Assembly: GCF_035440685.1 (NCBI RefSeq)
Contig: NZ_DAORMW010000022.1
DNA length: 64,000 nucleotides
Source: Accumulibacter appositus
GTDB taxonomy: Bacteria > Pseudomonadota > Gammaproteobacteria > Burkholderiales > Rhodocyclaceae
Strand: one strand, 5' to 3'
The notes below the pieces were generated by a model that did no database searches, was not told where the DNA came from, and worked only from the letters and a program-made list of their open reading frames with translations. How positions within the stretch are numbered: position 1 is the first letter of the stretch; the number at the start of each line of letters is the position of its first letter. Below are positions 1-9,172 of this stretch, one piece after another. The position numbers were made by a program, and so were the translations under genes.

Positions 1-226
1 CGAAACCGACGAATCCGACCAGGGCCTTGATTCCCGGTCCGAGCGCGGCGATCTGCGTCAGGGCCGAGGTGAGCGGCCCGGTGATGCCGGTGAAGGCGAC
101 GAGGTCCAGGGCGTAGCCGGGAAAAGCGGTGCCGAGGCCGACGACGATCGTCGTCAGCAGCATCGCGACGGTCATCGGTTTGCGTGTGGCAACGCGGGGG
201 GAAGAAACAAGCACTGCAGTGTTCAT
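1..226 (-). CDS. Small membrane protein of the transfer region (partial)
   Basis: Only the first 75 codons are in the window; the frame is still open at base 1. The start at 226 is chosen because a clear GGAGG lies 6-7 bases upstream; an in-frame ATG at 370 overlaps the stop of the OmpA-like gene but would add a proline/arginine-rich stretch that looks non-coding. Residues 18-40 form a signal-peptide-like hydrophobic segment ending in an A-L junction, followed by a glycine/alanine/leucine-rich hydrophobic stretch. Such small two-segment proteins in this position are typical of pilin or mating-pore membrane proteins of conjugative elements. No family could be assigned from the visible part. 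Confidence 0.55.
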   Translation of the reverse strand, partial: MNTAVLVSSPRVATRKPMTVAMLLTTIVVGLGTAFPGYALDLVAFTGITGPLTSALTQIAALGPGIKALVGFVGF

Positions 227-366
227 GAAAACCTCCGGGCATGGGTGGAGCGTTGAAAGTGGGATAGGGGTGGGAAGGCGGGTGGGCGTACGGACGCGCC
301 TGCGGGTGGGAGCGCGAGCGCTCGACGGGTGAAGGACTGGGATGTGAGCGGGCGACCGGTGCGGCG

Positions 367-1044
367 TCATGGCAGGTCCTCGCCGCTCATCTGAAAGACC
401 ACCTCGGCCCGCCGGTTCTGCGTGCGGCCGGCCAGGGTGTCATTCGAGGCGATGAAGCAGCACGCCCCTCGAGCCTGCAGCGTCAGCGTGGCGGCCAGCG
501 TCGGATGGGTCTTGCGGAGGTGGTCGCGAACCGCGAGGGCGCGGGCGAATGCCAGCGATTCATTGAAGGCCAACGGCCCGGTACTGTCGGTGCGGCCGAT
601 GATCTTGATGCGGCGCACGTGGAGCGGGTCGCCCATGGCTCGGTTCAGTTGGGAACGCGCGGCGGAACTCAGCTTGGCGCTGCCCAGGCCGAACTGCACG
701 ATGACCGTGCGCGAGCTTTCCGCCTCCGTCGCAAGGTCTTGCGCCAAAGGTGCGGGGGCGACGGATTCGACCGGGGTGACTGCGGCTTCGCGCGCGATCG
801 GCTGGCTGGGCGTTTCCGGCGCGAGTGTCTTGGGGGTGCGGGTGGGGCATGCCGGGGGTACGCACTGTGCGAACCTGGCCGGGCGGCCGAAGTCGAGTTG
901 GGCCAACCTCGGAGGCACCACCGCGTGTGTGCCCGCGGGCTCGGCCGGCATCGACGTGCGGAACAGGCTGCACGACGATGCGAGGGCGGTACAACTGGCG
1001 ACGAGACCGAGCGCAGCGACACGGCGCAGGAAGCGGGCCGTCAT
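367..1044 (-). CDS. OmpA-like lipoprotein
   Basis: A 225-residue protein with a signal peptide ending in a lipobox (L-A-S-S-C near residue 22), so it is probably a lipid-anchored envelope protein. After a proline-rich linker, the C-terminal 100 residues carry an OmpA/MotB-type peptidoglycan-binding pattern: a VIVQFGLGSAKLS strand, IKIIGRTDSTG, then LAFARALAVRDHL and a final NRRAEVVF. Its ATG overlaps the stop of the transglycosylase gene (ATGA), so the two are translationally coupled. Together they suggest remodelling and anchoring of the conjugation machine at the cell wall. The anchoring function is inferred from the domain and context. Confidence 0.8.
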   Translation of the reverse strand: MTARFLRRVAALGLVASCTALASSCSLFRTSMPAEPAGTHAVVPPRLAQLDFGRPARFAQCVPPACPTRTPKTLAPETPSQPIAREAAVTPVESVAPAPLAQDLATEAESSRTVIVQFGLGSAKLSSAARSQLNRAMGDPLHVRRIKIIGRTDSTGPLAFNESLAFARALAVRDHLRKTHPTLAATLTLQARGACCFIASNDTLAGRTQNRRAEVVFQMSGEDLP

Positions 1045-1580
1045 GGCGAGACCCTCACCGACATCAAGGCGGGAACCGTCGTCGCCGTCGATACCAAGTG
1101 CTTGCCCAACTGCGCGTTGCGTTGCGCGGGTAACTGGCGGTACACCCGCCAGGCGTATTGGGCGCGGGCCTCGATGCAGTCCTTGCCCTTGAGTTGCGAG
1201 CAGGCCGCGTTGTAGGCGCCGACGGCATCCCACGTCGCCCCCCGCCGAGAAAAGCTGTCGGCCAGCAGCCATGCGCCGACCCGGATGTTGGTGCAGGGAT
1301 CAAAGAGATCGGCTTCATCGATGCCGTGCCGGGACAGGGTCCGTAGGTGGCCGCTGTTGATCTGCATGAGGCCGATGTCGTAGGACCCGGTGCGCTGGAG
1401 GTGCGAGCGGTTAATGGCGTGGGCGTTCAGGTTCGACTCGACCCGCGCAACGGCGTAGAGCAGGTCAGCCGAGATGCCGTAGCGCTGGGCCGCCTCCTCC
1501 CAGCAGGCCCGCGCCCAGGTGGGCGCGGTCGCCAGGACGGCCAAGGCAGCCAGGCCAGCAAAGTGCAGCGGCAGACGCAT
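1041..1580 (-). CDS. Lytic transglycosylase (SLT, IagB/VirB1 type)
   Basis: A 179-residue secreted protein: a signal peptide (about residues 1-23) is followed by a soluble lytic transglycosylase domain. The family pattern is visible: YGISADLLYAVARVESNLN with the catalytic glutamate in VES, then GLMQIN, and a later GAYNAACS with the usual helix. Small transglycosylases of this kind cut peptidoglycan locally so that secretion or conjugation channels can cross the wall. The ATG at 1580 is preferred over an upstream TTG because GGAGAGG lies just before it. The 193 bases to the next gene upstream (1581-1773) show nothing recognisable. Confidence 0.88.
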   Translation of the reverse strand: MRLPLHFAGLAALAVLATAPTWARACWEEAAQRYGISADLLYAVARVESNLNAHAINRSHLQRTGSYDIGLMQINSGHLRTLSRHGIDEADLFDPCTNIRVGAWLLADSFSRRGATWDAVGAYNAACSQLKGKDCIEARAQYAWRVYRQLPAQRNAQLGKHLVSTATTVPALMSVRVSP

Positions 1581-1773
1581 GAGTAACCTCTCCAACGAAA
1601 CCGGAACGACCCGCCGGGGGGCGGGCAGCGAAGGTCTGGGCCGTCGGCAGTGCGCGGACGGTCAGGGTCGGGTTCGGGTCGGTCCGGCGTCTAGCCGGGC
1701 AAGGTGACGGTGAGCGAGCGGGTCAGAAGCGGGTGGATGCCGGTCAGGGGCATCAGTCGAGGCGACGCTAGCC

Positions 1774-2271
1774 TCAGCCGGCCGGCGCGTTCCCGCCGGA
1801 ATGGGAACGTTCGGCCATGTTGCGGCGTGCCTGCTGCAAGATGCCGGCGCCCGAGCCATCATCTGCCCGGCACAGGGCGACGCAGGCCGTGGTCAATTGG
1901 TCGAGCTGGAATTTTGGGTTGGGGTGCCGGTTGGCGGGCGAACGCTGCAGGTCCAACAGCAACTGGTACTGCTGCCGCCACATCGATTCGCGGCGGCGCG
2001 GTGTCTCGGGCGGGCGGAGAACAAGCTCGGTCCCGAGAAACCGGAAGATGCGACAGGGTGCATCCTGGTGCGTGAAGACCAGCGAGACGCTGGCGCTGAT
2101 GAGATCGGGAAAGCGGAAGGTCGGCGAGACATTGTCTTCGCTGCGCAGCAGGCGGTAAAGCCAATCATGCTCCTCGAGCCACAGGCGAGTCTCGATGACA
2201 TCGTGAACCTTATTCACCTCCGATTGATGCGAAAAGTGATGCTGACGCGTCGCTGATGTGGCGGTGATCAT
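1774..2271 (-). CDS. Hypothetical ICE protein
   Basis: A 165-residue soluble protein with no signal peptide or membrane segment. It is rich in aromatic and charged residues in the centre (RLWLEEHDWLYRLLRSEDN) and ends in a basic, low-complexity tail. I do not recognise the family. It lies upstream of the transglycosylase gene and downstream of the cargo block, on the same strand as the transfer genes, so it probably belongs to the ICE backbone or marks the left edge of the cargo. The start is the first ATG, with GGGGAT about 7 bases before it. Confidence 0.5.
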   Translation of the reverse strand: MITATSATRQHHFSHQSEVNKVHDVIETRLWLEEHDWLYRLLRSEDNVSPTFRFPDLISASVSLVFTHQDAPCRIFRFLGTELVLRPPETPRRRESMWRQQYQLLLDLQRSPANRHPNPKFQLDQLTTACVALCRADDGSGAGILQQARRNMAERSHSGGNAPAG

Positions 2272-2713
2272 GCGGCTATCCCCAGTTCTGTGGCAGCGTA
2301 TTGCCCTTACGAGCAGATGACCGCAGGATAGGCAGCCGAGGTTGTGGCGTCTCGTGGGAATGGCGGACTTGAGAGGGGGATTTCGCGATCAGGAAATAGG
2401 CCGCTAGGAACATTCCCCGTTGCATGACATATAGGATCTAATCGACAGCTTTCCATCACGGAGAGGACCTCCGACAAGGCAGGTCTGGCGACGGCACCTC
2501 GGCCTCAGCTGCCGGCCGGCCTGCGTCAAATGAGCGGCGCCAATGCGTAGTGCACCTGCAGCACGACCCTCGGCACGGTCGAACGGCAGGTCCACGATCC
2601 TTCGAACTCCCTGTATCGACCCGTTGCCGCCCGGTCGAACTTGTTCAGAGGTTGTGGTGATGGGCCGCCCCCGTTAATGTCGGAATTTCGAGCATCTGGA
2701 ATCAGGGGTACGA
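2272..2713. other. Intergenic stretch, no gene recognised
   Basis: About 440 bases between the divergent hypothetical ICE gene and the RES gene. Short open frames on both strands lack ribosome sites and plausible composition. It must hold the promoters of both neighbours, but no strong -35/-10 pair stood out. It is a likely left junction of the cargo block. Confidence 0.4.
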
Positions 2714-3973
2714 ATGAGCGGGAGAACAAAGGGGCTATTCCGCCAAGCCTTGCTGGACGTGGAAAGCGCCGAGCCAATGTGGGTATGTCAAGCCTGCTTG
2801 GACGACTACATGCTCAAGAACCTGAATGGTGCACTTCAGGAGGAGCGGGTCTGCTGCGCTTGTGGCAAGACGACCAGGAGCGCATTGACGCCCGAGCGCA
2901 TCGCACGATTTATCCGAGAATACTTGCCGAAGCACTTCCAGCCGGACCATGGGCTCTATCCCGGGTACGAGCTGACACTCGACGACGTGGTGGGCTGCGC
3001 CATCGGATGCAGTTCCGAGACTCTCCGGAGGGCCGTCTCGGCGTGCCTAGAGGATCTCAATGCGGACGACGAGGACTTCTATTGGCCGGGGCAGGAATAC
3101 TGCCGCACACCAAGCCCTTTCGAGTCGGAAGACCACGAGCGCTGGTATGCGGTCGGCCCCTGGCACCACATTGCTCACGAGCTGGCCCATGGTCGGCGTT
3201 TCTTCAATGACGCCGCGCGCGCATTCTTCGAGTGGCTGATCGGGGAGGCCCTCGAGGCCGAGGATCCGGAGCGCCTCGGGACACCTGCCTTGGTCACCAT
3301 GCTCGACCCCGGCACGGCCTTCTACCGTTCTCGCATTGCCAGCGGCGAGCTGGAGGCACGGTCGTTTGCGGAGAACGCTGCGGTTGCACTGGGCGCCGCC
3401 CCCAAGGAGCGAGCAGCCAACAACCGCATGAGCCCGGCCGGCGTTCCACTACTCTACGTTTCTCGCGAAATCGATACGTGCATCGCCGAGGTTCGCCCCT
3501 CGATCGGCGATACCGTGGTGGTGGGGCGCTTCCATTCCACGGCACCTTTGAAGTTCTTCGATTTCACGATGCTGAGCCGCCGGCTGCGGTACGCACCTCT
3601 GAGCTTCTTCGATCCTAGCTACCAGAAGCGCAGCGAGCATAGAGTGCTGTTGGAATATCTGCACGAAGAGATTGCACGCCCAGTCCGGGCCAATGACACG
3701 GAATATGTGGTGACGCAGGCGCTGGCAGAGTTCATTCGCTATGACAAGAAGTGGGCGTTCGACGGCATCGCCTTTCGATCGGTGCAATGCGAAGGCGGCG
3801 TGAACTACGTGCTCTTCGATAGGGGCGCGCCTGAGGCGATGGTTGCACCGGACTGGCGTCCAACATTCGACCTAGCGATCTCGACCGATGCCGTCTCATT
3901 GCACGTGATCGAAGGCGTGCGCTACAGCCACAAGTCGAGCTCTATTCCGGTGCAGACATTTTGCGCAGGCTGA
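2714..3973 (+). CDS. RES-domain protein with HEPN/RES N-terminal domain
   Basis: A 419-residue protein. Residues 22-51 carry a small zinc-binding pattern (C25-x2-C28, then C47/C48 and C50). Residues 50-190 are helical and match the architecture described as the HEPN/RES N-terminal domain. Residues 200-375 form a RES domain, with an arginine in FYRSR, the glutamate in CIAEVRP and the serine in IAFRSVQ that give the family its name. Stand-alone RES toxins degrade NAD+ and are normally silenced by an Xre partner; no such partner is adjacent here. The fused N-terminal domain may instead control activity. It converges with the PIN gene and is probably part of the anti-phage cargo. NADase activity is family knowledge, not seen. 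Confidence 0.78.
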   Translation: MSGRTKGLFRQALLDVESAEPMWVCQACLDDYMLKNLNGALQEERVCCACGKTTRSALTPERIARFIREYLPKHFQPDHGLYPGYELTLDDVVGCAIGCSSETLRRAVSACLEDLNADDEDFYWPGQEYCRTPSPFESEDHERWYAVGPWHHIAHELAHGRRFFNDAARAFFEWLIGEALEAEDPERLGTPALVTMLDPGTAFYRSRIASGELEARSFAENAAVALGAAPKERAANNRMSPAGVPLLYVSREIDTCIAEVRPSIGDTVVVGRFHSTAPLKFFDFTMLSRRLRYAPLSFFDPSYQKRSEHRVLLEYLHEEIARPVRANDTEYVVTQALAEFIRYDKKWAFDGIAFRSVQCEGGVNYVLFDRGAPEAMVAPDWRPTFDLAISTDAVSLHVIEGVRYSHKSSSIPVQTFCAG

Positions 3974-4173
3974 TGCCAGTATCGGAGGCGAATAGGCGAG
4001 CCTGGTGGGGGGCGCTCGGTAACGCTTTCATCAGCTCCATGAGGATTCCAAGGTGCTTGACCAGCGATTCCGCGGGTTGCCGTCCTCTTTTGCTCGTCGT
4101 GATCGGTTGTTGATCTAATTAGCCCGTTCGGCCAGGAGTAGAAGTACGTCAATGACTGCTCTGCGCCTGATCG

Positions 4174-5355
4174 CTAGGGCCGACCCTGGCCCGGCCCGTC
4201 CTCATCAGGCTCGTCACCTGAATCGCTCATCCAATCGGGCTCTATTTCGCCAAAGTCCATCGTCGTGCTTGCAGGAAGCAATTCGACTGAGTCGATCGTT
4301 GCGCTTCCATTGTCGAAGAGCACTGTGATGATGAGGTCCAGGTCGAGCGCTTCCGTCTGGCTTACCGTAGCTGATCCCATGCCGATGTACTCGCGATCGA
4401 TGGAGTCCCAATGTTGGAAGCTCGCGATGAAATGCGCTGTGACGTCGATCGTCAGTGAAGTTTGAAGCACGAGGGTGTCATCCTCGTACTCCACTACGTC
4501 GAAGGCTTTGATTTGGTCAGCAAGCGGTGTCTCAGATGAGACCTCGACCTGGTCCAGTTCCGCTTCGTAGTACCAGTTAGCTGCCGCCTCAAAATCAATG
4601 CTGATCTTGTCTGACTGCGCAGCAATAGCGTCCAGAACTATCGCATCAAGCTCCTCGATTTTTCCGTTGCCCAGCATGGCCTTGAACAACGCCGCGGCAT
4701 CGTCAGCACCCGCCTGGAATACCGATAACGCATGAGCTAGGTCGTCAACGTAGTAGACGCGATCGGATTCTGAGCAGAACCGCTTCCAGTCCCCATCAGA
4801 AGAAACGGCGATAACGGTGGTGTCGTTCTTGATAGCCCATCCTTCGAGAGACAGCAATGCGATGGCATCTGGGAACTCGTGCTTCTTAGCCTCCTTGTTG
4901 CCAAATGGCGGCTTTGTCTCAACGAATCGCGATAGCACTTCCGGCAAGCCGACGAACTCAGCACAGGTGAGCACCGTGGCTGAGCTGTCATCGAGAAATT
5001 CCTGCAGGCGCTCTTCCGTCCTTGCGTCGCCCGACTGATCGCCAAACAAGAAGCGAAGCGCTTCTGCCCGCGCGTCTTTGTCGATGCCCCATGAATTGCC
5101 GAGCGGCTTCAGCGCATTCTTTACTTGGCTACGGACAAGGTCTGCCTCCTTCGTGAGGTGCGAACGCATTTCGTGGAGGACGATGTCCAGAGCGAGATGC
5201 GTCGTGTTGGCCCGGCTGAACTGAGACATCTTGGCCAGGACACCGCTCTCGAAGCCGTACTGATGACGTTCGACAACTGACGTATCGATGGAGATAGCAC
5301 CTACACGACCGCCAACCACGGCTTGCTTGAGTTCTTCGATTGATATGACTGGCAC
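4174..5355 (-). CDS. PIN-like nuclease (DUF4935 family)
   Basis: A 393-residue protein with an N-terminal PIN-type ribonuclease fold: ISIDTSVVE supplies the first acidic residue, the VLHEMRSHL segment a glutamate, FPDAIALLSLE the third and SSDGDWKRFC the fourth. This matches the DUF4935 PIN family. The C-terminal half (about 230-393) is acidic and unassigned, ending in a D/E/P/G-rich tail. GTG at 5355 is chosen because AGGG lies just before it and the upstream in-frame sequence lacks family features. It sits 120 bases downstream of the three-gene ABC system on the same strand, so it may act as an extra RNase effector of that operon; this is inference. Confidence 0.7.
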   Translation of the reverse strand: MPVISIEELKQAVVGGRVGAISIDTSVVERHQYGFESGVLAKMSQFSRANTTHLALDIVLHEMRSHLTKEADLVRSQVKNALKPLGNSWGIDKDARAEALRFLFGDQSGDARTEERLQEFLDDSSATVLTCAEFVGLPEVLSRFVETKPPFGNKEAKKHEFPDAIALLSLEGWAIKNDTTVIAVSSDGDWKRFCSESDRVYYVDDLAHALSVFQAGADDAAALFKAMLGNGKIEELDAIVLDAIAAQSDKISIDFEAAANWYYEAELDQVEVSSETPLADQIKAFDVVEYEDDTLVLQTSLTIDVTAHFIASFQHWDSIDREYIGMGSATVSQTEALDLDLIITVLFDNGSATIDSVELLPASTTMDFGEIEPDWMSDSGDEPDEDGPGQGRP

Positions 5356-5475
5356 GCTCGCCCTTTTGGTAGATCTTTTGGAGCACCACGCATCAGATCG
5401 ATGCGACCCTCGGCTCAGCAAAGCGCAGATGGTCACAAACGTCGCCTTTGCTGCGTTGATGCGTTCGTTGTATTG

Positions 5476-7455
5476 CTACTGCATATCCGTCTCAGATGGC
5501 GAATACCATGCCGGTGGCACTAGGCCTCTTCCACGCCACACCTCAACCAGGTGGAGGTTTGCTAGCTCACCCCAGACTTCCTCGTCCGCATGATCCAGAA
5601 CAATAATCTGCATCCGGCCATCTGTACGGTTGATGACGCGATCGAAGAGTGCGAACACCTTTCTCACAGCCACCACATCTTCATTCTTCCATTCCGGCTC
5701 GGGCGCATCGGCAGTAGAACTTTCGATCCGACGCGCGGGAAAGTAAACCTGACTTGGCTGATCGTAAATAAGGAGTCCGGGGACCGGATGATGAGGCAAT
5801 CTAAGGAAGTATCCTTGCAATGCCAGAGTCAGAGCAATGTGATAAGCGAGCCAATTCGCTCCGCTACCAATCTCCCAGAGGTAATCGTCCCGCGTACCTC
5901 TGATAACCTTGACTGTTAATTCCTGAATAACTAATCGAATTGGCGCGTCTGGCCATTCGCCGTCAAGCTGTGGAATCAGGCGGCTTGAGATCTCCTGAAT
6001 TGTGTTCAGAGCATTTTCAAGCTTCCGACCAATCTCATGCTCGGAGACGAATCTCGCGAGGGCTTCGACCTGCGCCTTCAACGCCGCAATCTCTTCGCCG
6101 AGGGCCGACGAGGTATCCGCCGCCTCGTACAGGCGCAGCGCCTCCTGAAGACGACCGAGGAACCGCGAGATCTCCTCACCGCGAGTAGTAACCTTACGCG
6201 CTTGTTCGGACTTACCTTCCAGGGTGCGGATTTCCTGACGCACTGCCGCGAGTTCACCCAATACGCCATCCACCGTTTCGCGCTGCCGAAGCGTCTCTCG
6301 TCCTAGCGACTCAGCGACGCTGGGGTGGGATCGCAGGCGCAATTCGATTCCCTCTAGCGCCTCGCATAGGTGATCGATTCTGGCGCGGCCGGCCTCGCTT
6401 GGCTCCAGAACTGCCACCGGCTGTGCCGACGACAGACTGCGAATCCATGAAGAAAGACCCAACCGGTCGCGCTGAATACGCAGGCCGTTGCCGTAGGCAT
6501 CGCTGCTTTCGTCCAGTCGCCGCAACTCATGCAGCCGCTGTCTCGACTGATTGAGGTCCGCCACCAGTGTGGACTCAGCCGTGCGCAGCTCAGCGAGCCT
6601 GGTCATGATGACGTCCATCGACGCCAGCGTGGGAGTCGCAGATCTGGTGTCGCTCTGCAACGCAGCGCGCAGCAAGTCAACCGTGGAAGGCCAATCGTTG
6701 GGGACAACTGTGTATGGCGGCAGCAACCCGTATTCGATGGCAAGGCGTACCCAGGCGAAGCCCTCACGCTGCCACGCTGCCCCCGAGTCTTGCCGAGCCT
6801 TCAACTCGCTTTCCTTACGTCTGAGCACGCGCTGCATGCGGTCCAGCTCGTGCCGCGCCTGTAGCAGCTCAGGACTGACCACTCCGAGGACGTAGGGGAA
6901 GATGGTCTTCAACTTCTCGCGATGTTCCGTCGTGTCAGCCTTGAAGAACATCACGTCCGGGTTGGCGACGATGTTCTGCGGCTGGAACAAGAAGGCCATC
7001 AAGTCGCGGAAGCTCGGACGAAACTTGAAGCGATCTTCGGTGCCGGGCTCGAACTGGAGGTTCGACAGCCCTGCCAGCCGGTTCAGGACTGCCTTCACAT
7101 GCTCGACGTTTTGGTTTTTGGCCTGTATTTCTTGCGGCGGCTCAATCTCCGGTGCTTCAAGAAGGAACATTTCGCCGGAGCTCTTCAGCTCGCCAGGCTC
7201 CCGACGCGCAAGTAGCTTCTGACCTTCAACAGTGTCGATCAGTACACCGAACCACGAACAGGTCTCGCGAATCACGCCTACCGGGATCGCACACTTATCG
7301 GATCCAAGGCAATAGTCAATGATCGGGATGACCGAAGACTTGCCGGTCTTGGACGCGCCGCTTATGACGTTGACCATGCCGGGCTCGAATTTGACGACCC
7401 GCGGCTCGCCGCCGCGTCGCGGCCACAAGATGACCTGTCGCAGTTGAAAGTACAT
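5476..7455 (-). CDS. DUF3732 ABC/SMC-type ATPase of a three-component ABC system
   Basis: A 659-residue ATPase of the DUF3732 family. A Walker A motif (GASKTGKSS, about residues 33-41) lies near the N terminus, a long coiled-coil rich region spans roughly 190-480, and the C-terminal half of the ATPase carries LLIYDQPSQVYFP, the characteristic Walker B region. Its ATG overlaps the stop of the middle-component gene (ATGA), so the three genes form one translationally coupled unit. In the described ABC-3C conflict systems the SMC-like ATPase is thought to sense invading nucleic acid or its processing and to switch on an effector. That role is family-based prediction. Confidence 0.82.
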   Translation of the reverse strand: MYFQLRQVILWPRRGGEPRVVKFEPGMVNVISGASKTGKSSVIPIIDYCLGSDKCAIPVGVIRETCSWFGVLIDTVEGQKLLARREPGELKSSGEMFLLEAPEIEPPQEIQAKNQNVEHVKAVLNRLAGLSNLQFEPGTEDRFKFRPSFRDLMAFLFQPQNIVANPDVMFFKADTTEHREKLKTIFPYVLGVVSPELLQARHELDRMQRVLRRKESELKARQDSGAAWQREGFAWVRLAIEYGLLPPYTVVPNDWPSTVDLLRAALQSDTRSATPTLASMDVIMTRLAELRTAESTLVADLNQSRQRLHELRRLDESSDAYGNGLRIQRDRLGLSSWIRSLSSAQPVAVLEPSEAGRARIDHLCEALEGIELRLRSHPSVAESLGRETLRQRETVDGVLGELAAVRQEIRTLEGKSEQARKVTTRGEEISRFLGRLQEALRLYEAADTSSALGEEIAALKAQVEALARFVSEHEIGRKLENALNTIQEISSRLIPQLDGEWPDAPIRLVIQELTVKVIRGTRDDYLWEIGSGANWLAYHIALTLALQGYFLRLPHHPVPGLLIYDQPSQVYFPARRIESSTADAPEPEWKNEDVVAVRKVFALFDRVINRTDGRMQIIVLDHADEEVWGELANLHLVEVWRGRGLVPPAWYSPSETDMQ

Positions 7456-7964
7456 CAAAACTCCACTCTGAGGGTATGGGCCACTTGCTGATCGGAAAGG
7501 CCGGCGAACCAATACCCGACCTTCTCGGACGCCGGCGCGATGCGACGAATGCGCTCAGGGAGCGATGGCGCTGCCAGGTCGTCGTAAGGACCTACGGACC
7601 ACATCGTTGCCGTCGTCGGGTCGATACGAATCAGGCCCGACTGTTCGGCGCGCATGAGCGACTCAAGGCTGAGTTGACGTAGCGAGAGCGCTCGGCCATG
7701 GACAGCAATGAGGTCCTCTCGCTGCTCACCCAGCTTGCCCACAAACAGGTGCAGGCCAGAGCCCTTGTACGTGCTCAACACCATCTCCAAAGTCGGGGCG
7801 TGCAGAATCAGCGGTAAAACAAGGAACGCAAGTGGCAGCGTCGCCGCCTGCCCGTCACGCTCTTGGAATCCCAATCCGAACTTCCATAACACGTAGGCCC
7901 CCAACGCCTCGTTTTGGACGATAGCGGCTTCGCTCAATCGAACGGGTCGGCCAACCTCGGTCAT
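7455..7964 (-). CDS. Three-component ABC system middle component
   Basis: A 169-residue, mostly helical protein between the effector and the DUF3732 ATPase. The pattern of an N-terminal segment with NEALGAYVLWKFGLGF, a PLAFLVLPLILH helix and a later LSLESLMRAEQSGLI winged-helix-like stretch fits the small middle components of ABC-3C systems. It has no catalytic motif and is presumed to bridge ATPase and effector. Both ends overlap the neighbouring genes by four bases (ATGA). The assignment rests on gene order as much as on sequence. Confidence 0.72.
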   Translation of the reverse strand: MTEVGRPVRLSEAAIVQNEALGAYVLWKFGLGFQERDGQAATLPLAFLVLPLILHAPTLEMVLSTYKGSGLHLFVGKLGEQREDLIAVHGRALSLRQLSLESLMRAEQSGLIRIDPTTATMWSVGPYDDLAAPSLPERIRRIAPASEKVGYWFAGLSDQQVAHTLRVEF

Positions 7965-9124
7965 TGTTCCTCCTCCTTGTCCAGCAGGGCTTCGTGCTTG
8001 GCGTGCCAGCCAAGCAGTCGCCGTTCGGCCAGATCGTTGAAGCCCCCGTGAGTGAAGTGTCCTGGCAACGCACGGCTATCAAGCGGCACGTCAAGAACAG
8101 AGCAGCGGTTGTAGACCGTCCGTCCTTGAACAACCTCCGTCTTGTCTGCGAAAAGGTCCTTCACTTCACCCTGGATGGCAGCATGCCGCCGCAGCAGCGA
8201 CCCTTCCCAGTCGTCAAAGCTACCGTCGTAGATGAGCCCTTGCTCTGCCCACGTCGCCTTGTCGCCCGATGTCCGCATGAAATCGCTGGCCGCGCGAAGC
8301 TGCTGCTCTTCCGTTGCCTCGATCAACTGCAACTGCTTAATGAAGACGGGGCGGTTCTTCAAGACGGCCTCTGCGTCGGCCGGGCCCAGCGCTACGGTGA
8401 ATGAGGGCAGATAGCCAGGGAGGTTGTTCCTTTGAACAAAGGCGTGGAAGTTCTTTCGGAACTCGGCGACGCTGATCTGCGCAGGAATGCCCTTGCGAAT
8501 GCGTTGGTCCGCCCACTCCTTGGCAATTCCGATCGCCGACTGGCAGATGACATCGATGGATGCTGTGGGGACTGCGGGGGCCAGAAGGACACGTAACGGC
8601 GCAATCGGATCGGCGTCAACACTGACGGCGGAGAATCGTGAGATGAGCGCGTCGCGATGGGCCTCGGACGCATCTAGGAACTTCTGAACGTGCGCGATGC
8701 ACTTGGGCGGCTGCGCGCGCGCTTTCAGCTTCTTCTCGATCTCCTTGACAAGCGCGTGTACGGCCAGTGGCTCGCCGGCGGCGTGCATGGTCGAGCTAAC
8801 CTTGCCAGCTCGCGGAGGTGTCACATAGAGCTGAACCGAGGTCTTGGCGGGGTCTACCTTGCCCGACGCAACTAAGTCGATCCAGTTCGCCAACGCTTTC
8901 CAAAGATCCTCGGACCAGTCAGAAAGGGCGTTATGGGACAGGGCGCTTTTGCATTGTTCCAAGAGTAACGTCCCGTCGGCGTAGTGGACGGCAACGTCGT
9001 CCAGCAACTCAAGCGACACGCTTGAATCCAGCGGACTGCTAAGAAGGTGGTAACACAGGCGAACAGGCTGCAATGCAAACCCGAGATACGGCCCGGCCGC
9101 GCTGTGCTTGACCAAGCCAGTCAT
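7961..9124 (-). CDS. ABC-3C effector with PD-(D/E)xK-like nuclease domain
   Basis: A 387-residue protein. The first 80 residues show a restriction-endonuclease-like signature: E39 in SLELLDDV, D42/D43, then LLLEQCK with E56 and K59, followed by a helix with LWKALANWI. This resembles the DUF4297/Cap4-like nuclease modules that head many conflict proteins. The remainder is helical and matches in position the C-terminal domain shared by ABC-3C effectors. The start at 9124 gives a conserved-looking N terminus; an upstream ATG at 9166 or TTG at 9172 (with GGAG at suitable distance) is also possible. It is the first gene of the operon. DNA cleavage is inferred. Confidence 0.72.
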   Translation of the reverse strand: MTGLVKHSAAGPYLGFALQPVRLCYHLLSSPLDSSVSLELLDDVAVHYADGTLLLEQCKSALSHNALSDWSEDLWKALANWIDLVASGKVDPAKTSVQLYVTPPRAGKVSSTMHAAGEPLAVHALVKEIEKKLKARAQPPKCIAHVQKFLDASEAHRDALISRFSAVSVDADPIAPLRVLLAPAVPTASIDVICQSAIGIAKEWADQRIRKGIPAQISVAEFRKNFHAFVQRNNLPGYLPSFTVALGPADAEAVLKNRPVFIKQLQLIEATEEQQLRAASDFMRTSGDKATWAEQGLIYDGSFDDWEGSLLRRHAAIQGEVKDLFADKTEVVQGRTVYNRCSVLDVPLDSRALPGHFTHGGFNDLAERRLLGWHAKHEALLDKEEEQ

Positions 9125-9172
9125 ACGCGCAGTTCCAGGCTCGCGCAGCCAAGGGCGGCCGACCATCGGCAA

